The notes: a model not told the origin generated them from the sequence alone. DNA of 64,000 nucleotides from Prostheceraeus crozeri (GCA_907163375.1 CAJQUW010010440.1:62001-126000), one strand, 5' to 3'; shown: positions 10,525-20,875, numbered from the stretch's first letter. Translations and numbers: made by a program.

Positions 10525-11859
10525 TTAACCTATCCTAGCCATCTTTCCATTAAGAATTTCAATAGAATATTTTACATCTTCTAGCAATAAACCATAAGCC
10601 ATCAATGAAGTTGTGGAATCTTTCTTTTCAATATTAATTGTTACATCACAACCAGTCTTGATAATATCTTCAGATTGTGCACTTAAATCGAAACAGAAAA
10701 CAGGATATAAATGTCTCCAATCTCCAGGAGTTAATTGTGGTTCAACTCCAAATTCTATACAAAGATTTCGATAAGAATCATATCCTTCCATAAATTGATT
10801 ATTGGTATCATCGAATCTTAATGGATCAATTGGATATCGGGTTTGATTTAATGAAACTTGTAAACTTCGAATTGTATTAATATGGAAGAGATTATTGTTC
10901 TTATCAAAACTTGGAGAATTATTTCTTTGAAAAGTTAGTAATAAATATCTTGGTGTATTCGCAGTTCTAGTAAAATGCCAGTTAAATCTTTGTTCGGAAA
11001 AAGTTACTGAACTAGCAGTTCTCTTTAGAAAATTAACTGGAATTGGTTTGTTAGTATTTAATCTTTTTGCAATAGCTGTTTCACTCTCTAAACTAGGAGT
11101 AATATGCTTAATCCACCATTCAAGTCTATCAATTTTTAAATATGCTTTTTTTCCAGTCTTACCAAAAAAGATTAATTCATTGTTTGCTGTGCGATGAATT
11201 ATTAATTTAAATTTTAATTGATATGATATTTTATCATAATCTAAATATCCGAATAATGGAGACAATGACCCATTTACTGTTTGCTTACTTTTCTTGTTAA
11301 ACTCACGTCTTTCTTTATATGCATCATTATTTGTTTTATTTAAATGTTTTGCAATATTTTCTACATCTTTCGCAATTCCTGCTGAATCTGTTCCAGCGTG
11401 AGTTAAATCATCAACAATTATACCATCATTAGTATCAGGAAACCAACCTTCGATTTCATACTTTTTATTATTTTCACCAATTGTTACAAATCTAAGCATT
11501 GTATCAATTACACCTGGAGAATCACTTATTGTTTCTATATTTTGAGTTGCAACATCTAAACGCATTTGTGTAAATAATCTTGGAAAGAAATTATTCTCTA
11601 GTGCAATATTATCGGTATCTGGTAATGGTGTTGTAAAATTAGCATCACTATATAAAGAATATTCACAATGTAAAAATGATTCAGGTAAATATATATAACT
11701 CTGCTGATTATCAACTTCAAAAATTAAATCACCTCCAGTATTTACTCTACTGGAAGATCCGGTATTCATAGCAATTCTTATATAGTCATTCTTTTTTTGA
11801 TTATAACTGACGAACGGAGGATCGTCTAATCTAAATTTATTTTCGATAAGCGAAGACAT
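10525..11859 (-). CDS. major capsid protein, double jelly-roll type (Polinton)
   Basis: An open frame of about 444 residues from the preferred start MSSLIENKFRLDDPPFVSYN. That ATG has the TATAAAAATG context seen at neighbouring genes; an in-frame ATG 14 codons earlier is less likely. The segment NNFFPRLFTQMRLDV followed by IETISDSPGVIDTMLRFV matches the conserved region of Polinton/adintovirus major capsid proteins as I recall it. The protein is β-rich with aromatic patches and ends MARIG. Such proteins trimerise into hexon-like capsomers. Its length is within the usual double jelly-roll range. It lies among other virion genes on the same strand. Confidence 0.75.
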   Translation of the reverse strand: MSSLIENKFRLDDPPFVSYNQKKNDYIRIAMNTGSSSRVNTGGDLIFEVDNQQSYIYLPESFLHCEYSLYSDANFTTPLPDTDNIALENNFFPRLFTQMRLDVATQNIETISDSPGVIDTMLRFVTIGENNKKYEIEGWFPDTNDGIIVDDLTHAGTDSAGIAKDVENIAKHLNKTNNDAYKERREFNKKSKQTVNGSLSPLFGYLDYDKISYQLKFKLIIHRTANNELIFFGKTGKKAYLKIDRLEWWIKHITPSLESETAIAKRLNTNKPIPVNFLKRTASSVTFSEQRFNWHFTRTANTPRYLLLTFQRNNSPSFDKNNNLFHINTIRSLQVSLNQTRYPIDPLRFDDTNNQFMEGYDSYRNLCIEFGVEPQLTPGDWRHLYPVFCFDLSAQSEDIIKTGCDVTINIEKKDSTTSLMAYGLLLEDVKYSIEILNGKMARIG

Positions 11860-11982
11860 TTTTATAAAAAATAATTTGACTTTTTGTTTTTTCTCACACA
11901 CAGAAAAAATTTTGCTAAAAAATTTTACTAAAAAAATTTTACTAAAATAATTTTACTAAAAAAAATTTGCTAAAACATAATT

Positions 11983-12519
11983 TTAGAATTTTGCTAGACC
12001 AGCTATGCTATTAATACCATTTCCTCTTATTTCTTCAATTGAACGTTTTATGGCTACGCCTGATTTCTTCTTATGTTTACTATCAGACGGAGCTCCGCTC
12101 CTCACGGTTTCCCCAACAGCTATGTTAGCAATTTTGTTTTTTGTTTCCTCTGAAAGTTTTTTTAAATTTTTTAGTTCTTCAGAATCATTCCTAAGTTTAC
12201 GAATAGCTTCTAGTTGTTTTAATTCGTTTTGAGATTTAACAGCATTTGATATTGCACTAGCTGTACTACCTATAGCAGCTGCTCCTTTTGCAGCAGATGT
12301 AATCAATTCTTTATTATTTTTAATTAAGTTAACGATACTTCCAATACCAGAAAATATACCGGCTCCTTCTTTTTGGACGGCACCTGCGGTGCCTAGGAAC
12401 TTTTGTGTTCCGATTGTTTCTACACTGTCATAATGGTAAACAGATTTCATAGATGGTTCATGAGAAATTTTTTGATTTGATGCAAAATGTTTAAGATTGT
12501 GTTTATAAATTATAGGCAT
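11983..12519 (-). CDS. pVI-like/amphipathic minor virion protein (Polinton)
   Basis: A 178-residue protein. Residues ~50-95 form an Ala/Gly/Ser-rich amphipathic or membrane-seeking segment (FSGIGSIVNLIKNN, then AAKGAAAIGSTASAIS). A Lys/Glu coiled-coil-like helix (~95-130) and a basic segment (DSKHKKKSGVAIKRS) follow, and it ends NSIAGLAKF. This layout recalls the membrane-lytic cement protein pVI of adenoviruses, but I infer that from shape, not from clear homology. It sits next to the major capsid gene. Two GC-rich hairpins fall inside the frame without breaking it (12089-12101 and 12379-12393). Confidence 0.45.
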   Translation of the reverse strand: MPIIYKHNLKHFASNQKISHEPSMKSVYHYDSVETIGTQKFLGTAGAVQKEGAGIFSGIGSIVNLIKNNKELITSAAKGAAAIGSTASAISNAVKSQNELKQLEAIRKLRNDSEELKNLKKLSEETKNKIANIAVGETVRSGAPSDSKHKKKSGVAIKRSIEEIRGNGINSIAGLAKF

Positions 12520-12563
12520 TTTTTAAGATTAAATTTGACTTTTGGGAAAAAATATTTACGATC

Positions 12564-12621
12564 GGCTAAAGCCTCGATGAGCTTCGCTCCGATTGGTTAG
12601 TAACCTGAGGACCTTCGGTCC
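12564..12621. repeat. cluster of four GC-rich mini-hairpins
   Basis: GGCT-AA-AGCC (12564-12573), GAGC-TTC-GCTC (12579-12589), GGTT-AGT-AACC (12595-12605) and GGACC-TTC-GGTCC (12609-12621) stand in a row immediately 3' of the fibre-like region, in otherwise AT-rich DNA. Confidence 0.75.
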
Positions 12622-12623
12622 GT

Positions 12624-13513
12624 TTAAGATTTACGTTTGTGAATGGACAACACTTTCGAGATAACTTTATTAATTGACTGTTGCACTTTATCTATTGCGT
12701 CAAGCAGCGTGTGATGTACTTTAATTTCTTTTCTATTAACTTGCATTTTCTGCTGATTAATCTTCAATGCCGTTTTAAGTGCATTTAACTTAATTTTAAG
12801 AACATCTAATTGTCTTTTAACAGTATCTAACTGTTCTTTACTTTCTTTAGAGTTTTCTTGTAAATTTTTCTTTAATTCATTTTCTAAATTGATTTTAAGA
12901 GTTTTCATTTTATCAACTTTTTGATTAAGCGAGTTTACTTCATTTATTATTCTATTCATCTTTTTCATTTGTTGAGTAATTTTAGAACTTAATTCATCAA
13001 CACTTTTTTGGAATGTAGTTTGTAACTGCTTTAAATTTTTTTAAATTCTTTCAGGTAGTTTTTCTATTTCATCATCTAATTGTTCTTTCAATAGTTGTAT
13101 CTGATGTTTATTTTTAATGACTGCAGATTTTAACTTTATAGAAAGTAATATTAAAATTTTTGATTGTTCAGAAATCTTTTTAAAAAGTTTTGCTATATCT
13201 GCTTCTAGCTCTCTATCCTTTTTATCAAGTTTTGATAATTTTTCGTTTAATGATTTGTCATTAAGTTTTAGCAAAACTTTAATTCATTCATCAGTGGAAC
13301 CAAAACATCGTTTATCTATTTTTCTTTTAAGTCATTGATTTGTGTATCAACATATTGTTTATTTGTTAACTCTGTATTTTGTTGCGGAAGAATAGAAAGA
13401 TGCAATGGACCAGATAAAACATCTCCAGTTTTCATAATATAATTTTCTATCTCTATTTCTAATTCACGATTATTCGGGATATATGCACCTCCACCAACAT
13501 TTGGTAACATCAT
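12624..13513 (-). CDS. fibre-like coiled-coil protein region, broken (Polinton)
   Basis: The 5' part (from 13513) reads MMLPNVGGGAYIPNN and then MKTGDVLSGPLHLSILPQQN with TNKQYVDTQI, the pattern of trimeric fibre proteins in phages and adenovirus-like elements. The remainder is almost pure Leu/Lys/Ile/Glu heptad-like coiled coil. The natural reading is a receptor-binding fibre or spike stalk. The region looks broken in about two places. It belongs to the - strand virion block between the pVI-like gene and the replication genes. Confidence 0.5.
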
Positions 13514-13820
13514 TTTTAAAACAATAAAAAAGTAAATTTTTTCTAATAAAAATAAAAAAATAAAATTTTTTCTAAAAAAAATAAAAAATGGAAAACCAAA
13601 TTTAAAAAAATTATATTCGTCCGCATCATCCTGTTCTTCTTATTCGACGAGATCAACGGGATTTGAAAATAAATGTTTTGATAATAATAATAATAATCCA
13701 TGTATAGATGTTAATATTTTATTTCAATTACAAGCCGAAATATTTAGAGAACAAACAAAAGGTTTACCTTCTATAGAAACTAACTATTGTTTATTTCCAG
13801 GAGACCCGTTTATAAAATTT
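13514..13820. other. divergent gap before the acidic protein
   Basis: The first ~70 bases are A/T-only homopolymer-rich and could hold start signals for both directions. The + strand frame of the following gene stays open through most of the gap, so the gene's true start may lie here. Confidence 0.4.
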
Positions 13821-14909
13821 ATGGAGATTGTAAGCAAATATAATGATGTAGCTTATGTTGAATTAAATAAAGAAAATATGGTTATAATAGGTCATAATAA
13901 TGTTTACGGATTTATTAGAGCAGTTTTGCCGATTAGTAATACTGATTGGATAGAAACTAAAATTATTAATTATATCAATATTAAAGAATTAGTTAAAAAA
14001 TTAAAATCTTTCTCAAAGGAAAAAATTAGATTATTTGTTGATGAACAAAACCAATATAATATTCATATCGAGAGTAAAAAGCATAACGAAGAATTATTAT
14101 GTCAAGTATATTATAGAGATACAATTTATAAACAAGAAACATTAGAAATGCCACAAAGATATGATGATGATACTTATATAGGATTATATTCAAATTTATA
14201 TATTAATTTGTTAAAATCTTACATAAATGGTTTAGCTCAACAAGAAAAAATTTATATGTGGACAACACCTTATACTATTAACAATGTCCATAATCATAAT
14301 CATAATAAACGAACTGAAGGTTCTAGGGCTTTGCCCGATCTTAAAGAATCTTATGATAATAATGATGATAATAATATTGATGATGATAATATAGATGATG
14401 ATTCTGAAACATCTGAAAATGGTGTAAATGGTAAGAAAGATTATAAAAATATTAGTAATTATAAAAATTTATCTAAATTTCATTTTCTTACAATTGAAAA
14501 TAATAATGATGGAATAGTTGAAGATACTGTTAGACAACTATGTGTCGGGTCTACAAAATTTAAATTAGGATTTACATCTAATCAATTTAAAATTTTATCA
14601 TCTTTAATAAAAACTAAAAGTGATTCAGATTATGGTGGTGTTATTAAATTTTCCAAAAGAGATCAAAGACCAATATTTTTCTCTATTATATTATTATCAG
14701 ATAAAAAATGTAATTTAGAGTTAGATATTCCAATAAGAGAATGGTATCCTATCAGGGAATGGCATCCTATACCAAAAAGTGTAATTTATGATGATGAAGA
14801 AACAATTTATGATGATGATGAAGAATCAATTGATGATGATGAAGAATCAATAGTTAGTGAAAATAAATTTAAATCATCTTTTGATAAAACATTATATGAT
14901 GAAACTTAA
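13821..14909 (+). CDS. acidic protein, possible sliding-clamp-like fold (Polinton)
   Basis: 362 residues from the first ATG; the start is uncertain because the frame is open further upstream. Two ordered-looking parts (residues ~1-150 and ~215-305) flank an Asn/Asp linker (DDNNIDDDNIDDD, near 183-200). The C-terminus is strongly acidic, with repeats of YDDDEESIDDDEES. The block KFKLGFTSNQFKILSSLI with later IILLSDKKCNLELDIPI has the alternating strand/helix rhythm of the C-terminal half of PCNA-like clamps. That is a weak guess from pattern. It lies beside the polymerase gene on the opposite strand, which would suit a replication accessory factor. A GGGC-TTT-GCCC hairpin (14326-14336) is read through in frame. 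Confidence 0.45.
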   Translation: MEIVSKYNDVAYVELNKENMVIIGHNNVYGFIRAVLPISNTDWIETKIINYINIKELVKKLKSFSKEKIRLFVDEQNQYNIHIESKKHNEELLCQVYYRDTIYKQETLEMPQRYDDDTYIGLYSNLYINLLKSYINGLAQQEKIYMWTTPYTINNVHNHNHNKRTEGSRALPDLKESYDNNDDNNIDDDNIDDDSETSENGVNGKKDYKNISNYKNLSKFHFLTIENNNDGIVEDTVRQLCVGSTKFKLGFTSNQFKILSSLIKTKSDSDYGGVIKFSKRDQRPIFFSIILLSDKKCNLELDIPIREWYPIREWHPIPKSVIYDDEETIYDDDEESIDDDEESIVSENKFKSSFDKTLYDET

Positions 14910-14960
14910 TATGATAAAACTTAGTAGAAAATACCAAAATATTCGATAAATATATTTTCA

Positions 14961-15094
14961 TATGTAATAAGTTTTTAGATGTAATAAATTTTTAGATGTA
15001 ATAAGTTTTTAGATGTAATAAATTTTTTAGATGTTATACATTTTTTAGATGTTATAAAATTTTTCGATGTTATAAAATTTTTAGATGTAATAAA
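14961..15094. repeat. 17-19-bp minisatellite between two converging genes
   Basis: About eight imperfect units of AGATGTAATAAATTTTT lie between the end of the acidic-protein gene and the end of the polymerase gene. Each contains AATAA-like A-rich words that could serve 3'-end formation, though that is inference. Confidence 0.75.
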
Positions 15095-15101
15095 AAAATT
15101 A

Positions 15102-18100
15102 TTATTCCCACGTGTCATCATCATCACTTAAATTACTTTCACAGATGATTGTTTGAAATATTTCAGCTTGAATATCTTCTCCGTTATAAGGTAACATAAT
15201 CTCATTTTCATCAGGTGCTTGACGTTTAAGAATATTTATTTGACCAGAAAATTTTTTTTCTTCAGTATTATTATTTTTATCTGGAATACTAATTCCAGTT
15301 TCTAAAGATCTTTTCCATGGTTTATTAACTGTAGTCGATAATGTTTTCCCCGAATATAATTTTAGAAAATCTTCTACTTTTACTTTATCTTGTGAATATC
15401 CTTTGAATGTTTTCTTTTCACTAAGTCTCCCTTGCTCATCTACAGTAATACAGTATTTTACTTTAGGTGCAATAAACATTGCAAAAATAATTCCACCATT
15501 TCCATAATCATTTTTCCCTTGACACAATTCTCCTCCAACATATCCAGCAGCGTCTAATTTATTAAAGAGCTCATTGGAAATATATATTGAATCAGTATCT
15601 GTATAATGAATGTATTTTTCTTTAAAACCATTAATTTCTAAAATAAAGTTATTCATGATTCTTCTAGAGTGAGAAAGAATGAAAGAACCTAAGTGTGATG
15701 GCATGAATGACGTCTTCCCATCTTTTACAATATTAGTTTTGAGAAATTCATCATCTTCCATTTCTACTTTCGCTAAATATTGTTCATCATTTAATTTTTC
15801 ATAATCTTTTACTTTTTGAGTGAAATTTTTTCTCAATGTATTCTCATTCCATAAATGATATTTAGTGGTTATATATTTTTGCACAGTTTTGCCATATAGC
15901 GAATTCATCAATAATTTAATTAACTCATCACCTACAGTATTTCCTTCTGTTTTATATCTTTTTCTCAAATTAAAAAGTTTTTCAATATAATTTCGAAATG
16001 GTGAAACTTGATAATTTTTTTCATAAATTATACCATCAGTAATATGTAAGATTTTTCCCCCACATCTAACAATTTCTTGTATGTCTACAGAAGTTAATAC
16101 ATCATAACAAATACCATTTCTAAACCTGATTACTTTTACATGAGAATTATTATTTTGAATTTTAACTTTATCTTTTATAGGAACTGGTTGGAAAAACATA
16201 TCATTCGGATATTGAAACACAACAGAGAATATTCCAGTTTTAGGTCTAAATGTTTGAGTATTAAATTTATATACTATTTCCCGCTCTTCTTCTTGACGAA
16301 ATTTTCTAGCTGATTCAGCTTTAGGGTATTCTGAATTTTCATCATACATAGCTGATGGATATAAAGATGTTGCATCAAAAGCCATTAGAAATTCATTTTT
16401 TTGTTCAAGTAGTTGATTTGAAATTTTCTTACAAATTTCAGTTTTATCTCCTAAATCTCGATACTGTTTCATTAAATCTATTAAATTACTTCCAGGGGAC
16501 AAAGCCCCACCAGCGTAGCGACCAAGGGACAAATTCCCCCCAGCGCAGCGACCAGGTAAATACTGTTTTAATACTGGTAACAAGATGTTACAAAATGGCG
16601 ATATGTATTTTCTTATATTTGCTGAAACTCTTCCACCTTTAACAGATTTTCTAATATAATTTCTAGCCCATAAATCGATATGAGAATGAATATTTATATT
16701 GTCATTTTGTACGCTTTTCATCCAACCGTTAAATGTTAAAGCAGAGGATGTCAAATTAGTAGCTATATCTTCACCAACTAAATCTCGCATAACATTATTA
16801 TATTTGTAGATACAAAAAGCTAAAGAAAGAATATCGTTAACTAAATATGGTCTCCATTCATTTTCTTTTTCTTTATAATTTTCATGTGTTATGTCTCCAA
16901 TTTCATAATTTAATTTACACACATTCGTAGGAATTTTAAAATTCTCACACCATTTAGAAAGACTTGTTTTTACATGTTGATAACTACATTTCATTATAAT
17001 AGTTTGAAGTGCTAATTTACCTGAAAGTGAATCTTTTTTCATATTGTTTTTAAATCTAAGAGATTTTTGAATATATCTACTAACACATTCAGTTGTATAA
17101 GGATTTTGTAATGAAGCAGTCAATATTCCTCTTGAAGTTTTAAGAGGCGGTTTAGATAATTTAAAATTAGCTTTTATCGGAAAATAGGAATCAAAACCTG
17201 ATGAATTGTGAGCTATTAAAGTTACTCTAGAATAATTAAATTTTCCAAGAGTTTTAAAAAATTGATGGATCGGACATACGTCCTCTGGGTTTCCCCCGAT
17301 CGGATATTCATCATCCTCAGTTCTCGTAAATATTTTCACACAATTTTGAAGTTTATTAAATTCTAATTCAGTTAAATTATTATACTCATTAATCTGTTTT
17401 TTAAGTTTTTTAATTTCATCTTCATCTTTTGATCGTTTAATTTTAATCATATCACTTAACAAACGTGTTTCTAATTCTTTCAATCTTTGTTTCGGTAAAC
17501 AACATATAAATTTATTAAAATTAATAGCTCCTACAGCGTAAGGAATAGGATGAGCTGTTGAACAGTTAGGAGCGGGAAAAGTTTCGAGATCCCAAATATA
17601 TGTTGAACCATAGTCAATTTTTTTCTTTGTTATATTTTATATGGACGCGTTGTTAGATTTTCATCAGTAACTGTTTTATATATGGGTTTGAAATTATTTT
17701 CAATTTCTCTAATAGCTTTTAATTTATGAAATTTATCAATTAAACAATAGTGACCAATTGTTGAACCTGCGTGAAAATAATTGTAATAAACATAATTATG
17801 AAACGTTTCAATTCCTCTAGGATTTAAATGACGATTGACAGGACTATAATATTGAACGCATTCTCCAAAATATTTATTGAATTGAGAAAATTTGCAGTTT
17901 GACATTACTCCTGTTCTAGATGTGGCTTTCTCTTTATATAAAAAATTATTAAACATTTCTTTCATCATTTCTCCTTGTTCTTCATTAAAACCTCGTAAAA
18001 CATTATAACATTTAATAAAACAAAAATCTTCAGAAGGAATATAACAATATTCACCGAAATATTCTTTGATTCTATATTTCATATTAATCCCTGCCCCTCT

Positions 18101-18637
18101 ATGCGATCTTTGTACTAACTTCATTCCAAAATCTTCATATTTAATATTACCTGTAAAAATCCATTCGTTAGCATCGGATTTCTCATCCAGATTCGAAAAC
18201 CTAGTTTCAAATGATTTTTTATTATAGAAGGTTACGTAAAAATTTTGAATTATATTTTCCTGATCCTTAACAACTTTTCCATGTAAATTAATAATTTTAC
18301 CATTTGCTAAAAGTTTCCGCATATCATTTACTACATTAATAAAAGATACATTTTCATATTTAATTTCATTTGGATTAAATAAATTAGATAAATCATCACC
18401 AAGTTCATCCTTAATTCTATCATCAAAAAAGATATCACGAATAACAGTTTCTAATATTTCTTTTGTTCCACGTTTCTGTTTTTTAGTATTACGTCTAATA
18501 CTACGCCTAGTACGTTTCTGTTTTTTAATACGTTTACTACGTTTACTATGTTTAATTTGCGCATCAAACTCAGCAGTTTGTTTCTTGATTAATTCATCAA
18601 TCCTAGACGTTTGTCCGAGAGACATTTCACGATTCAT
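15102..18637 (-). CDS. protein-primed family B DNA polymerase region (Polinton)
   Basis: The Polinton replicative polymerase. The 5' part (from MNREMSLGQTSRIDEL) has a Lys/Arg-rich nuclear-localisation-like stretch and the N-terminal region typical of Polinton polymerases (CYIPSEDFCFIKCYN). Then come exonuclease motifs (LIAHNSSGFDSYF, with the Asn-Phe-Asp arrangement), palm motif A (FDATSLYPSAMY), motif B (KLLMNSLYGKTVQ) and motif C (YTDTDSIYI). The C-terminus is acidic (SNLSDDDDTWE). The region spans ~3.5 kb, as expected, and looks broken in about two places. Within it, 16496-16554 is a 30-bp unit repeated twice in frame and encoding a Gly-rich insert, and 17272-17295 holds two more GC-rich hairpins. 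It would copy the element from a protein primer at its ends. Confidence 0.9.
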
Positions 18638-18669
18638 ATTTTTTAAAAGAAAAAATGAATTTTTACATA

Positions 18670-18681
18670 GAACCTCGGTTC
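18670..18681. repeat. mini-hairpin 3' of the 109-aa gene
   Basis: GAACC-TC-GGTTC, a GC-rich palindrome in an AT-rich gap, 6 bases beyond the end of the following small gene on the - strand. Confidence 0.5.
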
Positions 18682-18686
18682 CGTTT

Positions 18687-19016
18687 TTACATATACACAG
18701 GAATATGTAATTGATGTAATGTTTCTAATTCATGTGTTGTTAAATGTTCTTTCTTAACCAACCACCATAAATTATTATACGCCAAAAATACTCGGAAACT
18801 TCTTAAACAAAGTGGAAAGTCTTTTGTTTTAACACACGGTTTAATACCATGTTTTGTTTTATAATCTGTAACGAGCGCTACGTATTTATGATGATAATAA
18901 AATCTAACTTCCTTCTTCGAATTTACAGGATTTGTAGGATGACGATAATCTTTTAAAACTGGTACATGCTCTATCTTGTAAGCATTCAACATATTTTTTT
19001 TTATTTTTATTAACAA
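18687..19016 (-). CDS. conserved-looking small protein of unknown role (Polinton)
   Basis: 109 residues, or about 101 from the internal Met in MLNAYKIEHVPVLKD. It is basic and aromatic, with YHHKYVALVTDYKTKHG and LAYNNLWWLVKKEHLTTHE, and suggests a compact α/β protein rather than a coiled coil. I do not recognise it. It lies between the polymerase and the ATPase on the same strand with short gaps, as part of the core block. Confidence 0.5.
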   Translation of the reverse strand: MLIKIKKNMLNAYKIEHVPVLKDYRHPTNPVNSKKEVRFYYHHKYVALVTDYKTKHGIKPCVKTKDFPLCLRSFRVFLAYNNLWWLVKKEHLTTHELETLHQLHIPVYM

Positions 19017-19055
19017 AAAATTTATAAGAAAAAATTATTCGGTCACTCCGTTCGA

Positions 19056-19823
19056 TCACTCCGCGAAAATATTTTCTATAACTCTATCATGAATTTTTTT
19101 ATCAATATTAATTGTGATAAATCCATAATCTTTTGACCAAGCATTGTTACACGATTGTTTAAATTCATCTTTATTCCTTACACATAAATCTCTTAACAAA
19201 TCACTTAAGTTTCTTGCATTTATTTCAAATAGTATAAATATATTTGCATTCTTTCTAATAACACTTCCGTCTAATGAATACATACTTTGTGTTAAATAAA
19301 AAACACTACAGTTGCTATGTCTACCTCTTGTGAAATAATTTCTCTGTACTGACTGATTTCTATCATTAACACAATCATCAAAAATTACACAATGTTTTAT
19401 TGTTTTATCTAGTTTACTAGGATCTTGCATATTACCCCTATCATCTATTAATTGTATTTTTATATGCTTATTTTTATTGGTTTCAACTAACTGATTATTT
19501 TTTGCTGCTTCTTCACACCACGAACTTATTTCTTCTTCATCTTCAGATTTTTCATATTCTTTGAATAATGAAGCAATTGCTGTTTTTTTAAGATTATTTT
19601 CAAATCCATATTTTAAAAATTGATAGACGGGTTGTTCTGCTGCTGTTGTATAAATTATAAGATTGTTATAATCCAAAAAATTTGGAGTCGCTAAAATTTT
19701 AAATAATAGATATGTTTTTCCACATCCTGATCTTCCACAAATAACTGACAAAATTTTATTAGATAAATTTGGATGATGATTAAATTTAAGGTTTTTTTTA
19801 TTAAATGGAGGTAGGTCACTCAT
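19056..19823 (-). CDS. FtsK/HerA-type genome-packaging ATPase (Polinton)
   Basis: A 255-residue ATPase of the family that pumps DNA into capsids in Polintons, adenovirus-like and large DNA viruses. Walker A is clear (SVICGRSGCGKTYLLF, residues ~27-42). Walker B is KHCVIFDDCVND (~residues 145-156). The arginine/sensor region follows as YFTRGRHSNCSVFYLTQS. It ends IDKKIHDRVIENIFAE. The length and motif spacing match the family and the frame is intact. The start at MSDLPPFNKK has the TTAAAAAATG context. Its neighbour upstream is the minor capsid gene. Confidence 0.92.
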   Translation of the reverse strand: MSDLPPFNKKNLKFNHHPNLSNKILSVICGRSGCGKTYLLFKILATPNFLDYNNLIIYTTAAEQPVYQFLKYGFENNLKKTAIASLFKEYEKSEDEEEISSWCEEAAKNNQLVETNKNKHIKIQLIDDRGNMQDPSKLDKTIKHCVIFDDCVNDRNQSVQRNYFTRGRHSNCSVFYLTQSMYSLDGSVIRKNANIFILFEINARNLSDLLRDLCVRNKDEFKQSCNNAWSKDYGFITINIDKKIHDRVIENIFAE

Positions 19824-19915
19824 TTTTTAATAAAAAAATTTTATTTTTATTTTTTTTATTTTTTGTTTCTAAAGAAGAAGAAGAAAATTAAACTTCTCTA
19901 GCTTCGCGTAGGAGT

Positions 19916-20704
19916 TTATACCTCCCGAACCAAAAGATCTATCATAATCTCTTCACCTCCAAAATTTATTTCTTGTCCTTTTTCATCAGTGATACTCATG
20001 TTAATGTTGTTAATAGTTTTTCTTGTAATAGGGAAATATATTAATGTTTGTGGAATTACATTTAATCTATAACCAATGGGTACAGTAAAAGCTGGAAAAT
20101 TGAATATTAAATTTGACAATTTACCATTTATATATCCTCCTTCAATAATGTCACAATGTACAACAATTGAATTTATTTCAGTTATTTTTGGAATCTTCTC
20201 ACCTAAATGATAACCTTGACTATAGGTTTGTTTATTAAATCCTAATAGCTTTGACAATGATCTATCATGATTAAAATCAACTTGATGATTTTCGTCTAAA
20301 GTAAGAGAAAATTTATTGACTGCCGGTTCAACTTCAAAATGTAATTGTTTCTTATCTCTAAATGGTATACCTAAATGTCTCTTAATTTCATTTGATATTG
20401 ATTCAACTTCGTAAGAACCAGGAAGAAAAGTTAATATTTTCCATGTTTTGCCTTTATCAGTAGAATATCTAAATTGGTCATTCACATCTTTGATAACGTT
20501 TTGAATAGTGTTAAATGTAGAGAAACTAGTCAATGCAATTTGATAATTTTTATTTTGTTCCAAATGTAGAATGGGTTCTAAATTACAAGTGTGTGATGAA
20601 GTAGTTGTTATAATTTTTAACGTCGTACTAAATTTTGATGAACCCAAAATCTCTGTCAAATTTTCTAAATGATTATTAATTTTGTCTAAATCTGCTGAAC
20701 ACAT
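19916..20704 (-). CDS. minor capsid (penton-type) protein (Polinton)
   Basis: 262 residues with the hallmark order of the Polinton minor capsid protein, a single jelly-roll forming capsid vertices. It has an N-terminal helix, then HLGIPFRDKKQLHFEVEP, KLLGFNKQTYSQGYHLGE, INSIVVHCDIIEGGYINGK and near the C-terminus NINMSITDEKGQEINFGGEE. Length and conserved blocks agree with the family as I know it. The frame is uninterrupted. The start at MCSADLDKIN follows CTAAAAAATG. It sits directly upstream of the ATPase, a common Polinton order. Confidence 0.85.
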   Translation of the reverse strand: MCSADLDKINNHLENLTEILGSSKFSTTLKIITTTSSHTCNLEPILHLEQNKNYQIALTSFSTFNTIQNVIKDVNDQFRYSTDKGKTWKILTFLPGSYEVESISNEIKRHLGIPFRDKKQLHFEVEPAVNKFSLTLDENHQVDFNHDRSLSKLLGFNKQTYSQGYHLGEKIPKITEINSIVVHCDIIEGGYINGKLSNLIFNFPAFTVPIGYRLNVIPQTLIYFPITRKTINNINMSITDEKGQEINFGGEEIMIDLLVREV

Positions 20705-20734
20705 TTTTTAGTTAAAATTTTAAATAAATATTAT

Positions 20735-20875
20735 AGATAAAAATCGTAGATAAAAATCGTAGATAAAAATCATAGATAAAAATCATAGATAAAAATCATA
20801 GATAAAAATCATAGATAAAAATCATAGATAAAAATCATAGATAAAAATCATGAATAAAAATCATAGATAAAAATT
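20735..20875. repeat. 13-bp minisatellite, ~11 units
   Basis: AGATAAAAATCAT (variant ...CGT) is repeated head to tail in the gap between the minor capsid gene and the 297-aa gene. The units are nearly identical, so the expansion is recent. Confidence 0.9.

Noticed and set aside
16355-16642. + strand frame inside the polymerase region
   Set aside because: It is antisense to a clearly homologous polymerase segment, so it is a shadow frame.
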